Shown: positions 6,003 through 12,535 of the stretch, piece by piece
Layout of the letters: the number at the start of each line of letters is the position of its first letter
Position numbering within the stretch: the first letter of the stretch is position 1
From: Caldilineae bacterium
GTDB taxonomy: Bacteria > Chloroflexota > Anaerolineae > J102
DNA length: 13,419 nucleotides
Direction: 5' to 3'
Assembly (NCBI GenBank): GCA_011176555.1
Contig: DUEF01000021.1
Location: 1 to 13,419 of the forward strand
Position numbers and translations under genes: made by a program
The notes under the pieces: model-generated
What the model was told of the DNA's origin: nothing
The model's input: only the letters and a program-made list of their open reading frames with translations
The model's database searches: none

Positions 6003-6962
6003 CTACAACTTCCCCTTCGCCGCTTCATTCATGGCCGGAACCACGTCGAACAGGTCGCCGACGATGCCGTAGTTGGCCACGCTGAAGATGGGCGCTTCAC
6101 TGTCCTTGTTGATGGCCACGATCACCTTGCTGGCGTTCATGCCGGCCAGGTGCTGCACCGCGCCGCTGATGCCGCAGGCGATGTACAGGTCGGGCCGCAC
6201 GACCTTGCCTGTCTGGCCTACCTGGTGCTTGTATTCGATGAAGCCAGCGTCGACCGCGGCGCGGGATGCGCCCACGGCCGCGCCCAGGGTGTCGGCCAAC
6301 TCGCCGATGAGCTTGAAGCCCAACTCGGGGTCCTTGGATACGCCGCGCCCGCCGGAGACGATCACATTGGCGTCCGTCAGGCTGATCTCGCCCGCCTCTG
6401 CTCGCTCGACCTTTTGCACCTCCACCCGACCAGCCACCGCGGCCGGCGTCACGCTCACGATGTCGGCGCTGGCGCCAGTGGGTTCGGCCGGGGCGGCCGC
6501 GCGCGGTCGGAGTGTAGCAAGCTGGACGGGGCCAGAAGTGGTGGCGTCGACCAGGATGTTGCCGGAATAAATCGGGCGAAGCCCGACGAGCTTGTCTCCA
6601 TCCGCGCTCAAATCCAGACAATCGGCCAACACGCCCGCCTGAAGGTCGAAGCCCACGGCCGCCATCAGGTCGCGGCCATTGCCGGTGTGGCTGGCCAGGA
6701 AGGCGTCCGCTTCCGACTGCGACAGCACGTTGCTGGCGTCCGCGGCGTAGAGGTCGAGGTCGAACAGCGCCCGGCTAGCGTCGTCGATCACATAAACGGT
6801 TTTAGCCCCGCGCGAGCCCGCTTCCGCGGCCACGTCGCCCACGTTTTCGCCAATGACGAGAGCCGACACCTGATCGGTCAGGCTCAGGGCTTTGCCCAAT
6901 GCTTCCCAACTACTGGCGACAGCAGCGCCGCCATCGGTTTCGATGAATACGAGTATTTGCAT
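6003..6962 (-). CDS. etfA: Electron transfer flavoprotein subunit alpha
   Basis: A 319-aa cytosolic protein, normal in length for the family, that with EtfB forms the FAD/AMP heterodimer accepting electrons from acyl-CoA dehydrogenases. The N-terminal domain is seen in ILVFIETDGG (3-12) and LVIGENVG (35-42). The C-terminal FAD-binding domain carries IVSGGRGV (201-208), VGASRAAVDAGFIEYKHQVG (230-249), QTGKVVRPDLYIACGISGAV (250-269), QHLAGM (270-275), IVAINKDSEAPIF (281-293) and ANYGIVGDLFDVVP (296-309), the family signature. The start at 6962 has AGGAG at 6974-6978, 11 nt upstream. It follows etfB in the same direction, with octamer arrays on both sides. Nothing specific points to the bifurcating ETF class, but this was not tested by alignment. 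Confidence 0.96.
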   Translation of the reverse strand: MQILVFIETDGGAAVASSWEALGKALSLTDQVSALVIGENVGDVAAEAGSRGAKTVYVIDDASRALFDLDLYAADASNVLSQSEADAFLASHTGNGRDLMAAVGFDLQAGVLADCLDLSADGDKLVGLRPIYSGNILVDATTSGPVQLATLRPRAAAPAEPTGASADIVSVTPAAVAGRVEVQKVERAEAGEISLTDANVIVSGGRGVSKDPELGFKLIGELADTLGAAVGASRAAVDAGFIEYKHQVGQTGKVVRPDLYIACGISGAVQHLAGMNASKVIVAINKDSEAPIFSVANYGIVGDLFDVVPAMNEAAKGKL

Positions 6963-6991
6963 AATGTTTATTTCTCCTGTTGGAAGTAAAG

Positions 6992-7079
6992 CAGTAGACC
7001 TGTAAACCTGTAGGCCGGTAGACCTGTAGGCCTGGTCGTCATGTCCCCGGTTTCCCGGTTTCCCGGTTTCCCGGTCTAC
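6992..7079. repeat. Eleven-unit octamer array between etfB and etfA
   Basis: Eleven 8-bp units in unbroken phase. Units 1-5 are of type CTGTAGGC/CGGTAGAC, units 6-7 (CTGGTCGT, CATGTCCC) are diverged, units 8-10 are identical CGGTTTCC, and unit 11 is CGGTCTAC. The arms 7016-7024 and 7073-7081 are exact inverted repeats. The array starts 3 nt from the etfB stop and ends before the etfA ribosome binding site. It shares its unit family with the array at 5912-6000. Confidence 0.92.
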
Positions 7080-7082
7080 CGC

Positions 7083-7835
7083 CTACAACACCTTCTCGGC
7101 GAGTAGGGCGTCGACTAGATCACTGGCGTTATCGAAGAGTTGCACATGGGCGTCGCGAGCGGGCGGCTTGCGATAGTTGTCCATTTGCACAACGGGGGCG
7201 GGGGCGTCCACACCCAGGTCGGAGGCCGTGAGCGTCGGAATCTTCACGCGGGCGGCCTTGCGGATCTTGATGAAGGTGGGATAGCGCGGCTCGCCGATCT
7301 CCTTGATCACCGAGAGCACGGCCGGCGCCTGTGTTTTCACCGTCAAACGCGCTTCTCCCACCACGCGTTCGACCACGATGCTGTCATCCGTCACCTCGAT
7401 GATCTTGGCGACGCCGGTAAGCACGGGCCAGCCCAACTTGCGGGCCAGGGCGATGGGAACCATGCCGCTGTTGCCGTCCACCGTCAGTTGACCGGTGAAG
7501 ACCAGATCGACATCGCCCATTTGCTCGATGGCCGCGGCCAGCAACGTAGCCACGCCCCAGGCGTCGGCTTCGGTGTCTTCGATCAGGGTGGCTTCAGCGC
7601 AGCCCATGGCCAGGCCGCTGCGCAGAGCGTCGATGGCCTTCTCGCCGCCCACGGTGATGACGCCCACCGAGCCGCCGTAATCCTCCGACGATTGAATGGC
7701 GGACTCCAGCGCGTGCTCATCCCAGGGATTGACCACGAGCTGGATGCTGAGTTCGCCGCTGGCCGCTTCCTCCGCCTTCACTTTGGGAAGCTCAGCCGTA
7801 TCCGGCGCTTGTTTGACACAGACGAGGTATTTCAT
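7083..7835 (-). CDS. etfB: Electron transfer flavoprotein subunit beta
   Basis: A 250-aa partner of EtfA that binds AMP and completes the ETF dimer. Seen in order: MKYLVCVKQAPDT (1-13), VNPWDEHALESAI (35-47), the nucleotide-binding region VITVGG (59-64), LVFTGQLTVDGNSGMVPIAL (111-130) with ARKLGWP (131-137), and the beta-subunit signature region PAVLSV, EPRYPTFIKIRKAARVKIP (182-200). The recognition-loop region linking it to the dehydrogenase is within 181-210. The ATG at 7835 is chosen over a longer frame because AAGGAG sits 10 nt upstream (7846-7851) and the family begins with this MKxLVCVKQ peptide; the upstream frame would run through repeat DNA. The gene lies between the acyl-CoA dehydrogenase and etfA, the usual partners. 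Confidence 0.96.
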   Translation of the reverse strand: MKYLVCVKQAPDTAELPKVKAEEAASGELSIQLVVNPWDEHALESAIQSSEDYGGSVGVITVGGEKAIDALRSGLAMGCAEATLIEDTEADAWGVATLLAAAIEQMGDVDLVFTGQLTVDGNSGMVPIALARKLGWPVLTGVAKIIEVTDDSIVVERVVGEARLTVKTQAPAVLSVIKEIGEPRYPTFIKIRKAARVKIPTLTASDLGVDAPAPVVQMDNYRKPPARDAHVQLFDNASDLVDALLAEKVL

Positions 7836-7865
7836 AGATCTGTCTCCTTGGAGAGTAGTGATTTT

Positions 7866-7951
7866 GCGTGGTGCGTATTGCGTAGTGCGTGGGGACAATC
7901 AAACGGAACCTTGTCCTGAGCGAAGCCGAAGGAACGTAATACGCACTACGC
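7866..7951. repeat. GCGTNNT heptamer hairpin with GGGGACAA core (copy 1)
   Basis: Four 7-bp units in phase at 7866-7893 (GCGTGGT, GCGTATT, GCGTAGT, GCGTGGG), then GACAA. Two inverted units lie at 7938-7951, so 7866-7879 can pair with 7938-7951 over 14 bp with one G-T. An inner stem GGACAA (7893-7898) / TTGTCC (7911-7916) is also possible. The gap is the spacer between the acyl-CoA dehydrogenase and etfB genes. Confidence 0.85.
7911..7934. repeat. TTGTCCTGAGC-type dispersed repeat (24 bp)
   Basis: TTGTCCTGAGCGAAGCCGAA followed by GGAA, inside the loop of the heptamer hairpin at 7866-7951. A degenerate reverse-complement copy lies at 5138-5160 (TTCCTTCG and CTCAGGACAA are kept). Confidence 0.7.
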
Positions 7952-7952
7952 T

Positions 7953-9155
7953 CTATTCTTGCCAATATTCAGGATCATACGCCGGCAACTCGCAGCGGAG
8001 GGGCTTATCTCGCCGCCAGCCCAGGGCGTAAGTCGCTTGCAGCAGTTGGTGGATCTGCGTGGTTCCTTCGTAGATGGCCGCGCCCTTGGCGTTGCGCAGG
8101 TAGCGTTCCACCCCGTACTCGGCCGAAAAGCCATACGCGCCGTGGATCTGCACCGCGTCGGACGCCGCCTCCCACGCCGCTTCCGTGGCGAACCACTTGG
8201 CCTGGGATGTCTCGCGGGTGTTGCGCACGCCCTGGTTCTTCAGCCAACCCACGCGCTGCCAGAGCAGGGTGGCGATATCGTAGTTCAGCGCCATCTTGGC
8301 CAGCATCTGTTGCACCAGTTGGTGTTCGGCGATTTTTTTGCCGAAGGTTTCGCGCTCCTGCGAGTACCGAAGCGAAGCTTCCATCACCGCGCGGATGCCG
8401 CCGGAAGCGCCCGCGGCCACCGTGTAACGGGCATTGTCCAGGGCGCTCATCGCCACCTTGAAGCCCTCGCCTTCCTCACCGATGCGATTTCGAGCCGGAA
8501 CCCGCACAGCGTTCATGGCGATCCAGCCGGTGTTGCTGGCCCAGACGCCCATTTTGTCCTCGATGGCGCCGGTGCTCAGCCCCGCCATCCCGCGTTCCAA
8601 CATGAACGCCGTAATACCCCGGTGCTTCTTGGCTGGGTCGGTCTTGGCGAACACCAAAAGATAATCCGCCACATCCGCCAACGTGATCCACATCTTCTCG
8701 CCGTCGAGGATGTAATCATCACCATCCTTGCGGGCGGTGGCTTTCAGAGCCGCCACATCCGAGCCCGCCCCCGACTCGGTCAGGCCAAAACAGCCGACCT
8801 TGGCGCCGGTCGCCAGGGGAGCGAGCAACCGTTGCTTCTGCTCCTCCGTCCCCCACTGGAAGACCGTCATCGCGTTCAGAGCCAGATGCACGGCGATGGT
8901 CTCGCGCACCGAGGCATCCGCCCACTCCAACGCTTCCGAGACGATGCCCAACGAGATGTAATCCATGCCAGCGCCGCCGTAGCGCACGGGAATGCAAATG
9001 CCCATGACGCCCAACTCGGCCATTTTCGGCAACAGAAAGTGGGGATATTTGTGTTCACGGTCGTATTCGCCGATGACCGGGCGTATCTCCTTCTCCGCGA
9101 AATCCCGCACGGTTTTTTGCACCATTTCGTGTTCTGTGATGAAGGCGAAATCCAT
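7953..9155 (-). CDS. Acyl-CoA dehydrogenase
   Basis: A 400-aa FAD enzyme that makes the alpha-beta double bond in an acyl-CoA and passes the electrons to ETF, here encoded next to it. Family signatures: CFGLTESGAGSDVAALKATA (122-141), the FAD/substrate segment GEKMWIT (152-158), RYTVAAGASGGIRA (243-256), QERETFGKKIAEHQLVQ (266-282), and QIHGAYGFSAEYGVERYLRN (336-355) followed by IYEGTTQIHQ (361-370). E363 occupies the usual catalytic base position. After WIT the usual NG/NA is replaced by LA (159-160). Length suits the short/medium-chain or branched-chain group; the substrate cannot be fixed. The ATG at 9155 starts the normal MDFxxTEEHE N terminus; a TTG 12 nt upstream is less likely. There is no Shine-Dalgarno sequence; a heptamer array touches the start codon. 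Confidence 0.95.
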   Translation of the reverse strand: MDFAFITEHEMVQKTVRDFAEKEIRPVIGEYDREHKYPHFLLPKMAELGVMGICIPVRYGGAGMDYISLGIVSEALEWADASVRETIAVHLALNAMTVFQWGTEEQKQRLLAPLATGAKVGCFGLTESGAGSDVAALKATARKDGDDYILDGEKMWITLADVADYLLVFAKTDPAKKHRGITAFMLERGMAGLSTGAIEDKMGVWASNTGWIAMNAVRVPARNRIGEEGEGFKVAMSALDNARYTVAAGASGGIRAVMEASLRYSQERETFGKKIAEHQLVQQMLAKMALNYDIATLLWQRVGWLKNQGVRNTRETSQAKWFATEAAWEAASDAVQIHGAYGFSAEYGVERYLRNAKGAAIYEGTTQIHQLLQATYALGWRRDKPLRCELPAYDPEYWQE

Positions 9156-9190
9156 GATAATGGTCAATGGTCAACGAGCAATGGTCAATG
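9156..9190. repeat. ATGGTCA heptamer array touching a start codon (copy 2)
   Basis: Five 7-bp units on the minus strand (CATTGAC, CATTGCT, CGTTGAC, CATTGAC, CATTATC) run directly into the ATG of the acyl-CoA dehydrogenase at 9155. Read on the plus strand, it matches the array at 4377-4407 unit by unit. Confidence 0.88.
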
Positions 9191-9232
9191 TGGGTTTCTC
9201 GAAAAGCCGGATTCAATCTTATGACGCAGTGC

Positions 9233-9261
9233 ATTATAACAGTGAGATGCACGCCGCGCAA
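9233..9261 (-). promoter_or_regulatory. Promoter of the acyl-CoA dehydrogenase-etfBA operon
   Basis: On the minus strand TATAAT (9238-9233) is a perfect -10 box and is preceded by TGT, an extended -10. At 17 nt upstream TTGCGC (9261-9256) is a partial -35 (TTG kept). Transcription would begin near 9226, giving a leader of about 70 nt that contains the heptamer array. Confidence 0.65.
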
Positions 9262-9317
9262 ACGGGGAACAGGTCGAACGTCGCCCTGTCCGCGACTGCC
9301 GCTTCAGAGCGAATTCG

Positions 9318-9326
9318 TGGTAAAAT
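9318..9326 (+). promoter_or_regulatory. Putative extended -10 promoter of the helicase operon
   Basis: TGGTAAAAT fits TGn plus a -10 box (5 of 6 to TATAAT). No -35 is convincing at 17 nt. Transcription would start near 9333, at the base of the GTGTTGCGT hairpin. It diverges from the dehydrogenase promoter. Confidence 0.45.
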
Positions 9327-9330
9327 CGGC

Positions 9331-9368
9331 GTGTTGCGTCTAGTTGTCCCCACGCAACACGCAACACG
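9331..9368. repeat. GCGTNNT heptamer hairpin with GGGGACAA core (copy 2)
   Basis: GTGTTGCGT (9331-9339) pairs exactly with ACGCAACAC (9352-9360); the right side is a tandem of ACGCAAC (9352-9358 and 9359-9365). The reverse complement of 9344-9355 is GCGTGGGGACAA, identical to 7887-7898, so this is a second member of the family seen before etfB. Confidence 0.8.
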
Positions 9369-9401
9369 TTCCCGCCAAATCTATTGCCCGAGAGATTATC
9401 G

Positions 9402-10814
9402 ATGGACGTATCCTACATGCTGCACGAAATGTGCCACAATGTCTTGAGCGCCGCGGACATCAAAGCGATTGGCAAAAGCCGGGGATTTTCCGCCAAGGAG
9501 ATCGCCACCCCCGCCCTGCTGGCCAATTTCTTTCTGTCGCCCATCGGCGTCCAGACCGCGCTGCAATCGTTGAGCCGCGAGGAGGTCGCGTTCCTGTATT
9601 TTCTGAAAGAGCATGGCCAGGAGATCGGCATCGCCCCATTCTCCCGCATTTACGGCGACGCCTCGACGGGGAAAAAATGGTATCACGGCACCTTCACGCA
9701 GCGTTACCAACACACGTTGCGCCAGGTCAAAAAAGCGCTGGTGCGCAAAGGCGTGCTGCTGATGGCGGAACAAGTGAACGGCGGCGACACCAAGATGGAA
9801 CGCTGGCGTTTCCGCTTCCCGCCCGAATTCGAAGCATTTCTGCCGCCCTTGCTGTTCGACGCCATCGCCTTGGAAGCGCCTGGGGATTATCAAGAGGACG
9901 TGGTGCGCACGAAGCTCCTGAAAATCACCGCCGGGCGTAGCGCCAAGCCGACATTAGATCCAATCCAATACGCCTGGAAATTCAAGGATGGCGCTTTATT
10001 CATGGGGTTGGAGCCCTACAGCGTGCAACGCCTGGAGGCCTGGCAGAATGCCTGCTGGCAGGCGTCGATTCCTGGCAAAAAACGGGTGTGGTCGCCTCAA
10101 GAGACTGCCAGCGATAAAGCAAGAGTCTACACCTCGATTCAGGCGACCGTTTACGCGCTGGCGCAGTTGGGGCCGAGCGAGTGGGCGTCGCCGCAACAAC
10201 TGACCCCGGTGTTCAAGGTATTTTGCAATCGGGACGCATTGGGCGAAGACGTGTGCGAGGCGGGCTGGCGCTGGGGCCGTCTGGCCCGGCAAGAGGTGGA
10301 TGGACGAATGCTCTATCGCCTGGCCCCGGCATTGTCGGCCCCGGCCAGTGAGCTGGACCCGGCCAGTTATCTGCGAAGCCCCACCGGCCATTTTCTGGAG
10401 ATCGACCTGGAGACCATCCCCTATCAGGCGCTGGCGGAGCTCAACCAACTCACCCATCTCGAAGTCATCGAGCAACGGCTGCTGGCGAAGCCAAATTTCA
10501 TCACCGCCGGCCGCGCCCCCGCCTCGGTGCGAAATGGGCCCCTGGCGCAGTGGTTGCGTAGCAACGCGTCCGGGTTCAAACAGATGTTCGAGCAACTGGA
10601 CAAACGCTGGGGCAAGCAGATCATCCACGAGAACCTGATGTTGGCCCGGGTAAAAGACCTCAGCCTGAAGGTCAGGATCGAAAAATCTCTGGGGACCAAG
10701 GGCGTGGTCTCGCTTTCCGATGAGTTCATCGCCTTTCCCGTGGGGTTGGCGCCGAAAGTGCGGCGCATCGTCGGCCAGGCTGATTTCGCAGTCAAGGAGG
10801 TCAGCGCTTCATGA
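9402..10814 (+). CDS. Helicase-associated protein of the XPB operon, uncharacterised
   Basis: A 470-aa soluble protein without a recognised catalytic motif, signal peptide or membrane segment. Residues about 15-70 (LSAADIKAIGKSRGFSAKEI, then LLANFFLSP and ALQSLSREEVAFLYFLKEHG) and 95-145 (RYQHTLRQVKKALVRKGVLL, then ERWRFRFP) look like paired winged-helix units. A further helix-rich part and a C-terminal region (KPNFITAGRAPASV, GVVSLSDEFIAFP) follow. The layout is reminiscent of the N-terminal parts of helicase-associated proteins beside bacterial XPB. The ATG at 9402 is preferred to a TTG at 9384; the upstream GAG at 9391-9393 is a weak ribosome binding site. It overlaps the next gene by 4 nt. 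Its role is probably to assist or regulate the helicase; that is inference from the operon. Confidence 0.75.
   Translation: MDVSYMLHEMCHNVLSAADIKAIGKSRGFSAKEIATPALLANFFLSPIGVQTALQSLSREEVAFLYFLKEHGQEIGIAPFSRIYGDASTGKKWYHGTFTQRYQHTLRQVKKALVRKGVLLMAEQVNGGDTKMERWRFRFPPEFEAFLPPLLFDAIALEAPGDYQEDVVRTKLLKITAGRSAKPTLDPIQYAWKFKDGALFMGLEPYSVQRLEAWQNACWQASIPGKKRVWSPQETASDKARVYTSIQATVYALAQLGPSEWASPQQLTPVFKVFCNRDALGEDVCEAGWRWGRLARQEVDGRMLYRLAPALSAPASELDPASYLRSPTGHFLEIDLETIPYQALAELNQLTHLEVIEQRLLAKPNFITAGRAPASVRNGPLAQWLRSNASGFKQMFEQLDKRWGKQIIHENLMLARVKDLSLKVRIEKSLGTKGVVSLSDEFIAFPVGLAPKVRRIVGQADFAVKEVSAS
10794..10801 (+). promoter_or_regulatory. Strong ribosome binding site inside the helicase operon
   Basis: AAGGAGGT, a full consensus Shine-Dalgarno sequence, 9 nt before the ATG at 10811. 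It is the strongest in the window and lies within the end of the preceding gene. Confidence 0.85.
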
Positions 10815-12535
10815 CGAAAAAACTGATTCTGGAACCCTTCGATGTCCGTCACAGCGATGTCATGGTGAATAGCGGTGATCTCCGCAGGGATTTGCACATC
10901 TACATCGACTATATCCGCCATCGCCAGGTCAAACGCGCCTACCGCAGCAACGAACTGCCCAAAGCCGATAGCAAACGCATCCTCAAGCTGATGGGCCGCG
11001 TTGAAGACATCGGGGCCGTCAACCAAAACCGGGATTCGGCCTGGTTGGATTATGTGGAGCAATTGGCCCTGGCGCTTGGCTGGGTGCACTACGACACTGA
11101 AGGCGTTTATGTCGGTTATTCCAGCCAGTCCCCATCTTTCCCGGACAATTATATCGAGTTCGAGCAGGAGCGCTATGAGCAGTTTCTGGCGAAATCGCCC
11201 CGCGAACAGGAGATGAGCCTACTGGAAACGATGATTCGCCTGGGGGCCAAAGGCAGACGAAAGTACGCCTATCACGATCTCAATGAATTTTATGAGCAGA
11301 GCGTTCTGGGCAGGCTCGATAGTTTCTCCACCGCCGGATCCGCCATGGGTATCATGCCCAGCCTGGATTTTCCCAAGATCAGGCGTTTTCTTTTCGACTT
11401 GCTGGCCCGTTGTGAAGCTGACGCGTGGTTCAGCACAGCTTCGCTGATCGCCTATCTCAAGGCAAATCATCCCTATTTTCTCATCCCGAAAAATCTAAAG
11501 TCAGACCGATGGGGCAGAAAGACCGCCCGCTACGGCAATTTTCGCGAGAGTAAAGAACTTCACGGATACTCGCGGGAGCCGATACCGGATGACGCGCCTG
11601 ATGGCTTCGAGCGGGTGGAGGGGCGTTATGTGGAGCGTTTTCTGGAGGGCATTCCCCTCACGTTGGGTTACGTGGATGTCGCTTATGCCAAGAAGCGGCG
11701 CGGCGGTTACCCCAGCAGAGGAATGCTGCAGGCGTTTCGCGTCCACCCGCGCTTCTTGCATCTGATGGCAGGCGAGCTGGCAGCGCCCAAAGTGACGGTG
11801 CAGCCCAATTTCGAGGTTCATGTCGAGGCGGAATTCTACCCGGTGCGCGTGCTCAATCAACTCTTGCCCTTCACAAAAGTGCTGACGATGGATCGGGTGA
11901 TCGTGCTCAAGCTGGATCGCCAGACGACTGCGGCCGCCTTGGCCGAGGACGACAACCTCGATCCCATCGCCACGCTCCAGCGCCTGACGGCCAGGCCGCT
12001 GCCGCAAAACGTGCGCATCGAGCTGGAGGAGTGGATGGGTCATGCGGATGTGTTCACGTTGTACAATGGTTTTGCGTTGTGGGAAGGTCGGAAACAGGCG
12101 CGGATGGCGGGGTTCACCGTGGAGGAGATCTCGCCCAACCTGCGCATCGTGCGCTCGGCCGATAAGCTCTTCCGAGGCCTGGAGCAGGCGGAATTGGCCC
12201 CACTGGCCATCGAACACGGGAAGGATGCGCTCAAGCCCCTGCCAGCCGCGGCCAAGACCCTTTTCCCAAAACAGGACAGACGGCGCACCGCCAAACGCAA
12301 GACCAAGAAACGGATCACGTTGCAACGCGAAACCCACACAACGTTGCATCTCCCAGGCACTGAGGTGCTCGACCGACTTTCTGTGCTCCTGGCCGAGCAG
12401 CGCTGCCTGTTCACATCCGACAAACATAGCCTGACCATCACCTACGCTCAGCGCTACGAAGATCAGGTCAAGGCCGCGATCAAAGCGTTGCGCCAGGATT
12501 ACACCGTCCGCATCGAGGATGTCAAATCGGCATGA
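10811..12535 (+). CDS. Helicase-associated (Helicase_C_3-like) protein of the XPB operon
   Basis: A 574-aa soluble protein. The part at about 327-425 (KVTVQPNFEVHVEAEFYPVR, then LTMDRVIVLKLDRQTTAAAL, LQRLTARPLPQNVRIELEEW) fits the Helicase_C_3 / XPB-like helicase-associated domain known from proteins encoded beside bacterial XPB. The N-terminal 300 residues are helix-rich with likely winged-helix elements (184-225). A basic linker (489-501, RRRTAKRKTKKR) precedes a small C-terminal alpha/beta domain (505-570). No Walker motifs are present, so it is not itself a helicase. It overlaps both neighbours by 4 nt (ATGA at each side) and has a consensus ribosome binding site. A complex with the helicase is likely but inferred. 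Confidence 0.8.
   Translation: MTKKLILEPFDVRHSDVMVNSGDLRRDLHIYIDYIRHRQVKRAYRSNELPKADSKRILKLMGRVEDIGAVNQNRDSAWLDYVEQLALALGWVHYDTEGVYVGYSSQSPSFPDNYIEFEQERYEQFLAKSPREQEMSLLETMIRLGAKGRRKYAYHDLNEFYEQSVLGRLDSFSTAGSAMGIMPSLDFPKIRRFLFDLLARCEADAWFSTASLIAYLKANHPYFLIPKNLKSDRWGRKTARYGNFRESKELHGYSREPIPDDAPDGFERVEGRYVERFLEGIPLTLGYVDVAYAKKRRGGYPSRGMLQAFRVHPRFLHLMAGELAAPKVTVQPNFEVHVEAEFYPVRVLNQLLPFTKVLTMDRVIVLKLDRQTTAAALAEDDNLDPIATLQRLTARPLPQNVRIELEEWMGHADVFTLYNGFALWEGRKQARMAGFTVEEISPNLRIVRSADKLFRGLEQAELAPLAIEHGKDALKPLPAAAKTLFPKQDRRRTAKRKTKKRITLQRETHTTLHLPGTEVLDRLSVLLAEQRCLFTSDKHSLTITYAQRYEDQVKAAIKALRQDYTVRIEDVKSA

Noticed and set aside
6150..6989. 279-codon plus-strand frame opposite etfA
   Set aside because: Antisense to a well-supported gene; histidine/arginine-rich composition and no motif.
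7836..7898. Longer etfB start at 7898
   Set aside because: It would translate the GCGT heptamer array and place the good AAGGAG site inside the gene.
7140..7919. 259-codon plus-strand frame opposite etfB
   Set aside because: Antisense to etfB, and its end runs into repeat DNA; no family resemblance.
7959..9224. 421-codon plus-strand frame opposite the acyl-CoA dehydrogenase
   Set aside because: It is an antisense shadow in GC-rich DNA; the minus strand carries full family signatures, and this frame has no recognisable domain.
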